Shown: positions 1 through 7,637 of the stretch, piece after piece
Numbering within the stretch: position 1 is the first letter of the stretch
Layout: each line of letters starts with the position of its first letter
Source: BS750m-G57 sp964607575
Lineage (GTDB): Bacteria > Planctomycetota > Phycisphaerae > SM23-33
Assembly: GCA_964607575.1 (NCBI GenBank)
Contig: CAZSLS010000171.1
Coordinates: 1-15,342, forward strand
Direction of reading: 5' to 3'
DNA length: 15,342 nt
The notes under the pieces: model-generated
Told to the model about the DNA's origin: nothing
The model's input: the letters and a program-made list of their open reading frames with translations, nothing else
The model's database searches: none
Made by a program: the position numbers and the translations under genes

Positions 1-3000
1 TGTAGTGATAGACGCCATAGTAGGGTACGTTGCTGTCGATCCAGGTATAGATCCGTCGCCGATCGGCAAGGGGCAGCTTTGGGCCGTAATGCTTGGACTC
101 GATATACCGGCAAAGGCCGCTGGCGTATGCCCCGATCGTCTTGGGCACAGGAGGCCCGTAGTCGGAATTCGACACCGCGATGTGATGGACCAAATCGCGA
201 TCGACGAGGTTGTTGTATGCCATGTTGAAGTAGCGTGTCTTGTCGCCTGACAGGTCGACGCCCCCGTCGGGAGTTGGACCGCTGTGACACTTGAGGCAGT
301 ATTTGTCCAGAACCGGTTGCACCACACGGACGAAATCAACGATGCCATCAGTTCCCCAATCCGGACGGTGCGGAATGGACGGAGCACGTTTCGCTGCCAA
401 TGACCTTCTGCCCTGCTTGGGCAAGGTGCCGCGACGCTCATGGCAGCCCACGCAACTGCGGGTCTCGTTCGGCATGACCTGTATCGTAGTACCCATGCGC
501 TGAATCACCTTTCCCTCGGCGTCCAGGGCGTCGATAGAAATGTCCCTGATCGCCGGCGCGCGAAAGTGGGCCGAACCGTCGGATTCCACCGGAACCGTGC
601 CGATCAATCGCCGCACATAGAGCGTCCCGCGGCCGATCGTGGGAGAAATATCCCAGGCGTATCCCCCGGTGTGCTTGTGTGTCTTGGGGACCTGCTCCAT
701 AATCTGGAGCGCCTTTACCTCGCCGCGCTTGACATGCGCCCCCAGGCCCATATAGACATCTTGCAGCAAGAGGACGCCCGTATACTTGTCCGGTTTGCGA
801 TTTGCTTCGACCGGATTTCGGTAGACGAATTCCGGGTTCTTGCAGGCCGCCGGGATCACCGGCGGTCTCTTCCGGGGGCTGATTTGCAGGGGATTCCAGC
901 AGCCAAGTTTTGTATCCTCGTAGACGCATTTCTTATTACCGCGATCGTCCAACAGGTAAACCCGGTTCCTGCGCCCGCCATCGCCGCCATAGGAAGCCAG
1001 AAACAGTCTCTCGTTGATTGGGAACGGGTCTTGATAGCCCCAGGGAAAGGAGACGTCGCAGACAACTTGCATCTCCTGTGTCACCCAGCGAAATCCCTCG
1101 CCGCGCGGGGCCTCAGGCCCCAGACCATTCCATAGCAGTCCGATCATACCTGCTGGATGCCTGTGATGAGGCCCGAACGTGCAGACCACCTCCGGGCGTC
1201 CCGGCACGGTACGCGCCTCCCAAAAGGCATTGGGATCTTCAATCGTGTTGCCAAAATACAGTTGAAAACCCGTTCCGTCCGGATTCATGGTCCAGAGCGC
1301 CTGGCGGGAAAACACGCCTTTGTCGACCCCGTAGTCCCAGCGACTGAACAACACCTGGCCGTTATTCATAATCTGCGGCGTGTGGTCCGAAAGCGTATTG
1401 CCGGAAACGCGGCGGACGTTGCTTCCGTCGCGATTGACCACGTAAAGACAGCCGGCCCGTCGGGGCTGGCAAACGAGCATGTTGCCGGCCCGATTGGAGA
1501 CGAACATGATCTCGCCACTGGGTAGCTCGAGCGGACTGATATCGTTGCACGACCCGCTGGTGATACGCTTGAGACCCTGTCCGTCCACGCCGATTTCGTA
1601 GATGTGCCAGCCCCCTTGCTCACCTTTTCGCCGCGCTGAAAAGAAGATCGTTTTGGCGTCGTAGGAGAGGTTCATGTCGAAAACCGCTCCGTTCGGATCG
1701 TCGTATATCACCCGAAGCGGGTCCTTCGGTTTGGTGGGGTCAAATACGCAGATGCTCGATAGAGTTCCCCCGTTGGCTTCGTAAGGTGAAACGGCATTGA
1801 CCTTGATCGCTGGTCGTCTGATGAAGGCAATCGGCCCCACCGAGCAAATCAGCTTGCCCCAGGTCTTTTCGATGTCGCTGGCGAGTGTAATGATCGTGTC
1901 CGCCGAGCCGGGTCTGCCGCTGTGGAGGGCGGCCAGCGCCGCCTGCGCTCGCATCTTCAGGGGTGTCACCAGGTCCAAATAGGCCCGTCCTCCCGGTGAG
2001 GGGGGCGTTGTTTTGTCGAGCACCTCGAGCATCTTCAACGTCTGAGGGTCGTACATCGGCTCCACAGGCACATCGAATCGGAACCCGCGCACGACGGCGA
2101 GCGCCGTTCTGTAGCGTCGTGCACGGTGATACGCGCTGCGAGCCGTGCGGACGCCTGCAGCGTTTTTGGTCTTAGCAAATAATGATCTCGCCGCCGGGGG
2201 CAATTCGAGCAAACGCAGCGTCGCATTGACGTAGCGATCAAAGAGCACGGGCAGGTTGTCATAGACGCCGAAAGCAAGGGTCGAGGTGGCGTCGACCGCC
2301 GTGAAAGCACACCCCTGAGGCGTCCATTGCAGGTCGGTGGCATCCGTCGCCTTGGGGGTGGTGAACCCAAAGTCCAGGCCCCCGGCCGACACCTGTCCCC
2401 TCTGCACCTGGGCCAGGCTCGGATCGTGATGCCCGGAGGACTGGAACGTCAGCCCATACGTGCGCCCCGGCTTGGTGGCGAAAGTCCGGCGCGCGCCTGA
2501 TTCGGCCTTTCCGCCGACAATCAGGTTGCCGCTCAACACGGGCGCCACACGCACGTCGTCGATGGTGATGGTGCCGCTCTTGCCCTTGGGACTGCCGAAT
2601 ACCAATGTGGACTTGGCGGCGACGGCCTTGAAGATCAAGCCGTGTTCGGCCCAGCCCATGTCGGTGGCCGTGTCGGTTCCTGCCGCCGTTCGATAGGTCG
2701 CCTCCAGATCCCCGACGGAAATGGTCCCCGTCTGCAGATCATCGTCTCCCGGGAATCCGGCCGCCTGGAAGCTGACAAAGTATTCCTTCCCGGCAACCGT
2801 GTCGAATGACTGCGAAACACGGCCGGCACCGTGACCGCCACCGAGGTGATAGGACTGCCGGCCGCCGTGGGGCTGGTGCCCTGTGCCGAGCAGCACGCCG
2901 ACGGCTCCGCCGGGCGCCTGTCGCCAGCCGCCGGTGCTCTTGCCTGGCGCAATCACCAGACACCTGGAACCTACGTCGGGAACCACCCGACCGGGCTTGT

Positions 3001-4102
3001 CGTTCGGTTCGAAGCCGCCGTTGATCAGTAGATTGCCGTCGCCTAAGGCGACGACTCGCATCTTATCAATACTGATGGCGCTGCTTCTGCCTTGCGACAA
3101 GATGCCTTTCCAGATTTCGTCTTTGCGCTCCCAGTACATCTCGCGACGGGCGGCCTCATCGGAAAAATCGGCCGCAACCAGTCTCCACAGATCGTGCTTC
3201 TTATCGACCTTACGCGAGGCCAGGATAGTCTCCTGCCAGGTGTCTTTACGCACGTAGTGCGGCGGGCGCGACTCGGGCAACCGGGTGGCCTTGTTCGCAT
3301 CCAGCCGGCCAGCCGAGGCAAACGGCTTGTTACCCGGATGAAAGCGGTTCTTTCCAGACCGGAGTCGAGCCGGCACGCCTCCGGGTCCAGAGCCGGTGTG
3401 AGTCCGAAAACCGCTGCTGCGCGTGATCAATGGAATGGCAAAAGAGAACCCATGCTTTCCATACAGGCTGGTGATCTTCACTAAAAGTCGATTGGCGCCT
3501 GGCTCCAGAGGGAGTTTGACATCTAGAAAACGCCTGTAACGGCCGTGCCCTCCGGATCGACCGAGTTCAGCAATCTTTTGTCCATTGAGCCAGATTCGGA
3601 TTCCATCTTCGGCCAGGACGTGCGCATCGACCTGCACCTTCTTCTTGCAGGTTATGGTCCGATAAAGGTAGATGGTTTCGTTACGTGACGGCGCCGGACC
3701 GATCGGCAGAGGGTGCGAATAACCGTCGCCCCATTCGGCGTGTTCTTTCCATGTGAGCTTGCCGTCCCCGTAGGTCTTCTTCAAATCGACCAGCGTGCGG
3801 CCCGCTTGTGTCACATTCAACTCAGGGCCATAGGCCCGGGCAAAACATCGTGAGAACAAGCCGAAGTCACCGTCCCGAAATGGTCCCACACAAGACCATG
3901 GGCCCAGTTCGAGTCCCGCATCGTGAACCTGCTGCTTATGTGCCGCTTGCTTCTTCAAGGCCTCGGCACGCACCTTTTGCATCAACTTCCGCCAGAGCAC
4001 CCGGTCGGTCAATTGTCCTGCACTTACGCCTTCGGCAAGCGCAAAATGCACAATCAGGGCTACACCAAGGGTCAACGCCAGCGAACAACTCTTTTTATTC
4101 AT
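1..4102 (-). CDS. Exported multidomain di-haem protein with hydrazine-synthase-alpha-like C-terminal region (3' end outside window)
   Basis: One open frame of 1367 complete codons starts at the ATG at 4100-4102 and reaches base 1 without a stop, so the C-terminus is missing. Residues 1-28 form a signal peptide ending VSA, so the protein is exported. Residues about 65-225 resemble a PA14/sialate-esterase-type jelly roll. Residues about 355-520 resemble a DUF642 module (INGGFEP at 360-366, IDDVRV at 514-519), and a weaker second copy follows at about 525-620. Residues about 755-985 carry WD40-like (PD40/TolB) repeats such as IYEIGVDGQG and LWTMNPDGTG. Residues about 1105-1225 match the HZS-alpha middle-domain pattern (VPVESDGSAHF at 1170-1180), with haem site C1217-x-x-C1220-H1221; a second site is C1269-x-x-C1272-H1273. 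Both predict covalent haem c outside the cytoplasm. True hydrazine synthase needs beta and gamma subunits, which are absent here, so the family name should not be read as function. No strong Shine-Dalgarno precedes the ATG. The electron-transfer partner and substrate are unknown. Confidence 0.85.
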   Translation of the reverse strand, partial: MNKKSCSLALTLGVALIVHFALAEGVSAGQLTDRVLWRKLMQKVRAEALKKQAAHKQQVHDAGLELGPWSCVGPFRDGDFGLFSRCFARAYGPELNVTQAGRTLVDLKKTYGDGKLTWKEHAEWGDGYSHPLPIGPAPSRNETIYLYRTITCKKKVQVDAHVLAEDGIRIWLNGQKIAELGRSGGHGRYRRFLDVKLPLEPGANRLLVKITSLYGKHGFSFAIPLITRSSGFRTHTGSGPGGVPARLRSGKNRFHPGNKPFASAGRLDANKATRLPESRPPHYVRKDTWQETILASRKVDKKHDLWRLVAADFSDEAARREMYWERKDEIWKGILSQGRSSAISIDKMRVVALGDGNLLINGGFEPNDKPGRVVPDVGSRCLVIAPGKSTGGWRQAPGGAVGVLLGTGHQPHGGRQSYHLGGGHGAGRVSQSFDTVAGKEYFVSFQAAGFPGDDDLQTGTISVGDLEATYRTAAGTDTATDMGWAEHGLIFKAVAAKSTLVFGSPKGKSGTITIDDVRVAPVLSGNLIVGGKAESGARRTFATKPGRTYGLTFQSSGHHDPSLAQVQRGQVSAGGLDFGFTTPKATDATDLQWTPQGCAFTAVDATSTLAFGVYDNLPVLFDRYVNATLRLLELPPAARSLFAKTKNAAGVRTARSAYHRARRYRTALAVVRGFRFDVPVEPMYDPQTLKMLEVLDKTTPPSPGGRAYLDLVTPLKMRAQAALAALHSGRPGSADTIITLASDIEKTWGKLICSVGPIAFIRRPAIKVNAVSPYEANGGTLSSICVFDPTKPKDPLRVIYDDPNGAVFDMNLSYDAKTIFFSARRKGEQGGWHIYEIGVDGQGLKRITSGSCNDISPLELPSGEIMFVSNRAGNMLVCQPRRAGCLYVVNRDGSNVRRVSGNTLSDHTPQIMNNGQVLFSRWDYGVDKGVFSRQALWTMNPDGTGFQLYFGNTIEDPNAFWEARTVPGRPEVVCTFGPHHRHPAGMIGLLWNGLGPEAPRGEGFRWVTQEMQVVCDVSFPWGYQDPFPINERLFLASYGGDGGRRNRVYLLDDRGNKKCVYEDTKLGCWNPLQISPRKRPPVIPAACKNPEFVYRNPVEANRKPDKYTGVLLLQDVYMGLGAHVKRGEVKALQIMEQVPKTHKHTGGYAWDISPTIGRGTLYVRRLIGTVPVESDGSAHFRAPAIRDISIDALDAEGKVIQRMGTTIQVMPNETRSCVGCHERRGTLPKQGRRSLAAKRAPSIPHRPDWGTDGIVDFVRVVQPVLDKYCLKCHSGPTPDGGVDLSGDKTRYFNMAYNNLVDRDLVHHIAVSNSDYGPPVPKTIGAYASGLCRYIESKHYGPKLPLADRRRIYTWIDSNVPYYGVYHY

Positions 4103-4131
4103 ACGAGATTTCCCAGACGGCCTTCGGCTGA

Positions 4132-4147
4132 TCCCGGCGCGCCGGGA
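4132..4147. promoter_or_regulatory. Perfect 16-bp palindrome upstream of the di-haem gene
   Basis: TCCCGGCGCGCCGGGA is its own reverse complement with no spacer. It begins 29 bases upstream of the start codon of the minus-strand di-haem gene. A loopless palindrome suits a dimeric regulator's operator better than an RNA hairpin. A weak minus-strand promoter lies just upstream (TTGTAG at 4188-4193, 16-bp gap, TAGAAT at 4166-4171), which would put the palindrome early in the transcript. The palindrome is seen directly; the operator role and the promoter are inference. Confidence 0.4.
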
Positions 4148-4321
4148 CCGTCGGCCTTCCTGATGATTCTAACGCTGATTCCATCATCTACAAACACCAA
4201 TTCTGCTGGCTGACGGGACAATCGGGCCGGTCCCGGGCCATGATGGCCGGCAGAGCGACCCTTGCCGAGGCGTTCAACCGCCCACATCGCCCAAAGCACA
4301 AGTCCCTCGCCGACACTTCTC

Positions 4322-4348
4322 TTGTCAAAGACTGACAGGACATTTAAT
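4322..4348 (+). promoter_or_regulatory. Candidate sigma70-type promoter for the HDOD gene
   Basis: TTGTCA (4322-4327, 5 of 6 to consensus) and TTTAAT (4343-4348, 5 of 6) are separated by 15 bp, which is shorter than the usual 16-18. It would give a leader of roughly 95 nt before the HDOD gene. The stretch is more AT-rich than its surroundings. This is a consensus match only. Confidence 0.3.
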
Positions 4349-4371
4349 TCCGCGTGACCGTGCCTGGGTGA

Positions 4372-4396
4372 CCCCTTCGACAGGGCTCAGGACAAG
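4372..4396. repeat. Short interspersed-type element (CCCCTTCGACAGGG... family)
   Basis: The 25-bp stretch begins CCCCTTCGACAGGG and continues with CTCAGGACAAGC. From memory, close relatives of this string recur between genes in many unrelated bacterial genomes, so it is probably a dispersed element and not a gene-specific site. Only one copy is seen in this window. CCCT and AGGG can pair over a five-base loop (TCGAC). It lies in the leader of the HDOD gene. Confidence 0.35.
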
Positions 4397-4448
4397 CCGG
4401 AGGTTAGGGGTTTAAAGTCGACCGGGGTTTTCGGGAGAGACGGCTATA

Positions 4449-5294
4449 ATGAACGCGAAGGAGCTGGTGATGGTTCAGACAGACGGATTAGAGCGGCGGG
4501 TGGCGAATGTGATCAGGCAGTTGCCTCCAGTGCCCGAGAGTGTAAATGCCCTGTTGGCTGCGGCCACAGCGTGCCGGGAGTGTACGCCGGAGGTGCTGGA
4601 ACTGATCAAGAGCGATCCGGGGTTGTGTGTGGAGTTGTTGCGGTTGGCTAACAGCCCCTGCTACGGTGGGGCCGAGACGGTAGAGACGGCGGCGGAAGCC
4701 ATCGACTGCGTCGGCGTATGGGGCTTGGCGCAGTTGGTGGGCAGTGAGTTCGCCAGAGAGTCGATTCAGCGAGAGTTTGCCTCGCATGCGGACGTGGAAG
4801 GCTACCTGGCCCACTCGCGTGACATCTCGCAAAGCGCCCGGATTCTGGCGAAGCTGTCGGGCCTGGCGCCGCACGAGCAGGAGGTCTATACGGTGGCCGG
4901 GCTGATCCACGACATCGGTCGACTGATCATGATGGTCGCATCCGGGCCGACCGGGGCGCCGCTGGCGGGCACGACGTGGCAGCAGATGCACACGATTGTG
5001 GAAGACGAGCGCGAGGCCATGGGCATGGACCACTGCGAGGTGGGCATGCGGGTCTGTCGCAAGTGGCGGTTGACGCCATTTCTCCAGGAGATGGTGTTTC
5101 GCCACCACACGCCTTTGCTGGATGATGATTTCAGTTTCGCCGGCGCGCTGGTATTTGTCTCGCACTTCGTCTCAGCCAGCGATTTCACCGGCGAGACGCT
5201 CTCGGCCCTGCTACCGGAGGAGGTGCTTACCAACCTGAACCTGACGCCGGACGACATCGACCGGGCCCAGGCCATGTACCGGGGGGAGGCCTGA
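4449..5294 (+). CDS. HDOD domain signalling protein
   Basis: This is a soluble 281-aa protein without a signal peptide. It opens with the HDOD signature (QLPPVPESV at residues 24-32) and an all-helical body through about residue 215 (LELIKSDPGLCVELLRLANS at 50-69). An HDIG motif lies at 154-157 and an RHH at 218-220. HDOD proteins (PF08668) are relatives of HD hydrolases used in bacterial signalling and stress regulation, and many lack phosphodiesterase activity; here the HD pair is kept. No receiver, GGDEF or other partner domain is fused. Two starts are plausible: ATG 4449 with GGGAG 11 bases upstream, and ATG 4470 with AAGGAG 6 bases upstream, which would give a 274-aa protein. The gene is divergent from the di-haem gene and 118 bases ahead of the BNR_4 gene. 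Its target is not visible. Confidence 0.85.
   Translation: MNAKELVMVQTDGLERRVANVIRQLPPVPESVNALLAAATACRECTPEVLELIKSDPGLCVELLRLANSPCYGGAETVETAAEAIDCVGVWGLAQLVGSEFARESIQREFASHADVEGYLAHSRDISQSARILAKLSGLAPHEQEVYTVAGLIHDIGRLIMMVASGPTGAPLAGTTWQQMHTIVEDEREAMGMDHCEVGMRVCRKWRLTPFLQEMVFRHHTPLLDDDFSFAGALVFVSHFVSASDFTGETLSALLPEEVLTNLNLTPDDIDRAQAMYRGEA
4458..4463 (+). promoter_or_regulatory. Ribosome binding site favouring an internal HDOD start
   Basis: AAGGAG lies 6 bases before an in-frame ATG at 4470. The upstream ATG at 4449 has only GGGAG at 4433-4437, 11 bases away. The spacing favours the shorter protein, but the 7-codon difference does not touch the HDOD domain. Confidence 0.4.
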
Positions 5295-5397
5295 GGAATC
5301 GGCATCCGGAGAGTAACGCCTCGCATAGTTCAACTCGGGCCTCACCATATTGCACCTTGCCCCGTTCGACACTACACTCCAACGCTGGAAAACAGCG

Positions 5398-5404
5398 GAA
5401 AGGA
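5398..5404 (+). promoter_or_regulatory. Ribosome binding site setting a GTG start for the BNR_4 gene
   Basis: GAAAGGA lies 8 bases before GTG 5413. An in-frame ATG at 5404 overlaps this site and so is less likely to be used. Starting at 5413 also places the positively charged MRHLAK directly before the hydrophobic core of the signal peptide. Confidence 0.55.
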
Positions 5405-5412
5405 TGTGCATT

Positions 5413-6672
5413 GTGCGACATTTGGCAAAATCGGCGCTCGTAATCGTCTTTCTCCACGCATCGTTCTTCCCGGCGTCTCTCTGTAACGCCGCCGAGCCCC
5501 TCCCTGCCCCGGCTCCAGGGATCAAGAAGGCGTTTGCGTCGTTGCAGAGAGCCGGCAAGCCTTACAAAACGTTTTACAACAACTACATCGCGCCGCACGC
5601 CGTTGTCGAGAATAACACCGTTTTCACCGCCCACCAGGACGGTCAGGGTCGGCCCATCGTCGCCGCTTACGACATCAAGGCAAAACAATGGTCCGCCCCC
5701 GTCCGGGCGTCTGAGTTTGGTCTGGGGGGCGATACGCACGGTAACCCGTCGATCGCGATCGACTCGAAGGGGCATCTTCACGTGTTCTTCGGATGTCACG
5801 GTCGGGCGATGAAGCATATCCGCTCGGTCAAACCCTACGACATCACGAACTGGTCTGAGGCGCCTTGCCCGAGCAAACGCGCGACATATCCGCAGTCCAT
5901 GCGAATGGCCGATGGGAGCATCTACCTTTTCTTTCGCGCCGGTGGACACCTCGCGCCGTGGTCAATGGTCATCAGTAAGGATGACGGGCAAACCTGGAGC
6001 AAAGCGCAGCCAATCATCGAGATGCGGCGCGATTTCAAAGACAACAAAGCGTGCTCGTACAATGCGTTCGTGCCCGGCGCCGACTACAAGACCGTCCACT
6101 GTTTTTGGGTGTACAAGGACGATAACCCCAGAGGCAACAAGCGAAAATACCAGAAGCTTCACGAGGCGGTGTACCGTTACAATGTGTACTACGCCCGCCG
6201 CACCGCCGAGGGCCGGTGGATTGCGGCCGATGGCACGCCGATGACGGATCTGCCGGTCAACAAGACGTTCTGCGACTCCCACGCCATGGTCCATGACAGC
6301 GGCGAGGAGTTCACCGCGCCGAGGCGAATCGTGATTGACAAGGACGACACGCCGTATATCCGCATCCGGCAGGGTGTGACCGACTGGAAACGAGGCAAGG
6401 TCTTCGTACCGTACACATACAAATACGCAACGCCGCGGGGCGGGAAATGGCGGACCCATGAGAGGATGTCCGTCGATTGGCCGGACCTGACAAAGCGCTT
6501 GTTGATGAGCGCGGGCCCGGCGGCGTTCGGCCGGCGCTCGCCGAACAAGTGGTTCATCCACTACAAGGAAGGACCGCCGGAGGACCCCAAGGCGACCTAC
6601 GTCTGGCTCGGGCACATTGAAACTGGCTACGCCCTCAGGCAGGGCGGACCGGTCAGGTCGCCAAAGGACTGA
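5413..6672 (+). CDS. Exported BNR_4-type beta-propeller, probable polysaccharide lyase or glycosidase
   Basis: The product is 419 aa from the GTG start and has a signal peptide at residues 1-26 (cleavage about NA/AEP), so it acts outside the cytoplasm. The body reads as a seven-bladed propeller of the BNR_4 type (PF15892). It has GDTHGNPSIAIDSKGHLHVF at 107-126, GCHG at 127-130, an Asp-box-like SKDDGQTW at 188-195, and YNVYYARR at 256-263. This fold includes ulvan lyases (PL24, PL25, PL40), the rhamnose-glucuronate lyase family PL42 and the rhamnosidase family GH145. His109 and His129 are candidates for catalytic histidines; as I recall, ulvan-lyase propellers use a His pair about 20 residues apart. 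Which family it belongs to cannot be decided by eye. It is 118 bases downstream of the HDOD gene, and a GH105 that would use a lyase product lies 7.8 kb away. A non-enzymatic sugar-binding role is the alternative. Confidence 0.75.
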   Translation: MRHLAKSALVIVFLHASFFPASLCNAAEPLPAPAPGIKKAFASLQRAGKPYKTFYNNYIAPHAVVENNTVFTAHQDGQGRPIVAAYDIKAKQWSAPVRASEFGLGGDTHGNPSIAIDSKGHLHVFFGCHGRAMKHIRSVKPYDITNWSEAPCPSKRATYPQSMRMADGSIYLFFRAGGHLAPWSMVISKDDGQTWSKAQPIIEMRRDFKDNKACSYNAFVPGADYKTVHCFWVYKDDNPRGNKRKYQKLHEAVYRYNVYYARRTAEGRWIAADGTPMTDLPVNKTFCDSHAMVHDSGEEFTAPRRIVIDKDDTPYIRIRQGVTDWKRGKVFVPYTYKYATPRGGKWRTHERMSVDWPDLTKRLLMSAGPAAFGRRSPNKWFIHYKEGPPEDPKATYVWLGHIETGYALRQGGPVRSPKD

Positions 6673-7541
6673 ACGAACCACCCACGGGAGTGTCATTGAG
6701 CAGGCTATTAGCTGACGGGATATCTGTTTAATCTCAAGAAGTATACCAGGGAGAATTCAGTTATTCGGAATTGTCTTGTGAGTTCCTGAGTATTTCGAGG
6801 GCTTCTGTTCGTCCGGATGCTTTCTTGTTCCGGATCGCGCCGCGTTCGATAATGGACCGGATACCGATTTATCGAGAGCCAACTGAATCAGTCGGAATGG
6901 TGTACCATGAAAAAACCACAGCACCAGGCACGAATTCCTCCTCTAGTTTTTCGAGATGACCTTATCTCACAGCCCTTAGCTTCATTATCACTCGTTCGAC
7001 AGTCCCCAGTCCCTCCCACGCCTTCACGACTCAGCGAGACACCGGAATCCAGATTGCCCTCTTAACTGTGGTTTGTGACCACTGCGACATATTATACTAC
7101 CCCCCGATTTGGGCTGCAAAGGCACTCGCGGACACAGACAGCAGCACGCCTCATGGCACATCTTCGTAAACCGGAAGACGGGACCGCCGGCGACCGTTTG
7201 CAATGCCGCAACCGTCGCGGCAGGAGGGCATTAAGGTTGGTCCAACAGGACACCAATGGGCTGGGCACGCAATTGGCGAGAGGCAAGTAGGGAAACCCCG
7301 TATTGCAGGACAATTAACAACAAGCAACCCAGGACCCCAGGCGGATTGGCGGGCGAATGGCGAGATGGCCGGAACATACACTGACGGGGCCGTATGTATA
7401 ATTATATAGACATTGCATAGCTACACATAATGGCGATGAAATTAGACAGTACACAGATCTTGTGCTGAAAAACGAGTATGTGCCAAAAGCCGTATATATT
7501 GGCGTAAATACGCTAACTACCTTATTCTACCTGTATTTTAG
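6673..7541. other. Gene-poor stretch with an AT-rich end; no supportable gene
   Basis: No reading frame here shows a recognisable domain, signal peptide or good ribosome binding site. The best small frame, 6907-7065 (52 codons, begins MKKPQHQAR), has a weak upstream context and is rich in Pro, Ser and Arg. Bases 7391-7540 are 35% GC by hand count (52 of 150), against about 60% in the neighbouring genes. A small inverted repeat, GCGTA-AA-TACGC, lies at 7502-7513, and GTGGT-ttgtg-ACCAC lies at 7068-7082. No convincing terminator follows the BNR_4 gene. The stretch looks like decayed or deleted sequence, not a conserved regulatory region. Confidence 0.5.
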
Positions 7542-7637
7542 ATGGGCGGCGTCACGTTCCTGCGGATGGACACAGGCCGGGCCGTCTTCTCCGTGGGCTC
7601 GGGAAGTTACGAGTTTGTCTCAACGCTTCGCCAATGA
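7542..7637 (+). pseudogene. C-terminal remnant of a GH78-type alpha-L-rhamnosidase
   Basis: Thirty-one codons read directly after a TAG (7539-7541) and end at TGA 7635-7637. The peptide contains GGVTFLRMDTGRAVF followed by SVGSGSYEF. This closely matches the usual C-terminal strand pattern of bacterial alpha-L-rhamnosidases (GH78, a hydrophobic strand then VGSGxYxF close to the stop). GH78 enzymes are usually 700-1000 aa, so more than 95% of the gene is missing. The stretch is 62% GC (60 of 97 bases, 7541-7637), while the sequence immediately before it is 35%, so the homology ends at a sharp junction. No ribosome binding site precedes it. Its last 18 bases overlap the end of the convergent VIT-VWA gene, which may explain why the tip survived. 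The assignment is from the motif only; chance similarity in a short peptide cannot be excluded. Confidence 0.5.

Noticed and set aside
440..1135. 231-codon open frame on the plus strand, and other frames in 1-4100
   Set aside because: All are shadows of the continuous minus-strand gene, which carries both CxxCH motifs and runs through the whole region without a stop.
1..4102. Call as a functional hydrazine synthase (anammox)
   Set aside because: Only the alpha-like region is present. No beta or gamma subunit or nitrogen-cycle gene is nearby, and the rest of the protein is unlike the anammox enzyme.
4488..5165. 225-codon frame antisense to the HDOD gene
   Set aside because: The plus strand encodes a clear HDOD domain; the minus frame has no domain pattern.
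6907..7065. 52-codon frame in the gene-poor stretch
   Set aside because: It has no good ribosome binding site, no domain, and Pro/Ser/Arg-rich composition. It is mentioned in the intergenic entry but not called as a gene.
6673..7541. Hidden tRNA, CRISPR array or insertion sequence in the gene-poor stretch
   Set aside because: No cloverleaf, no regularly spaced repeats, and no terminal inverted repeats or transposase fragment could be found by eye.
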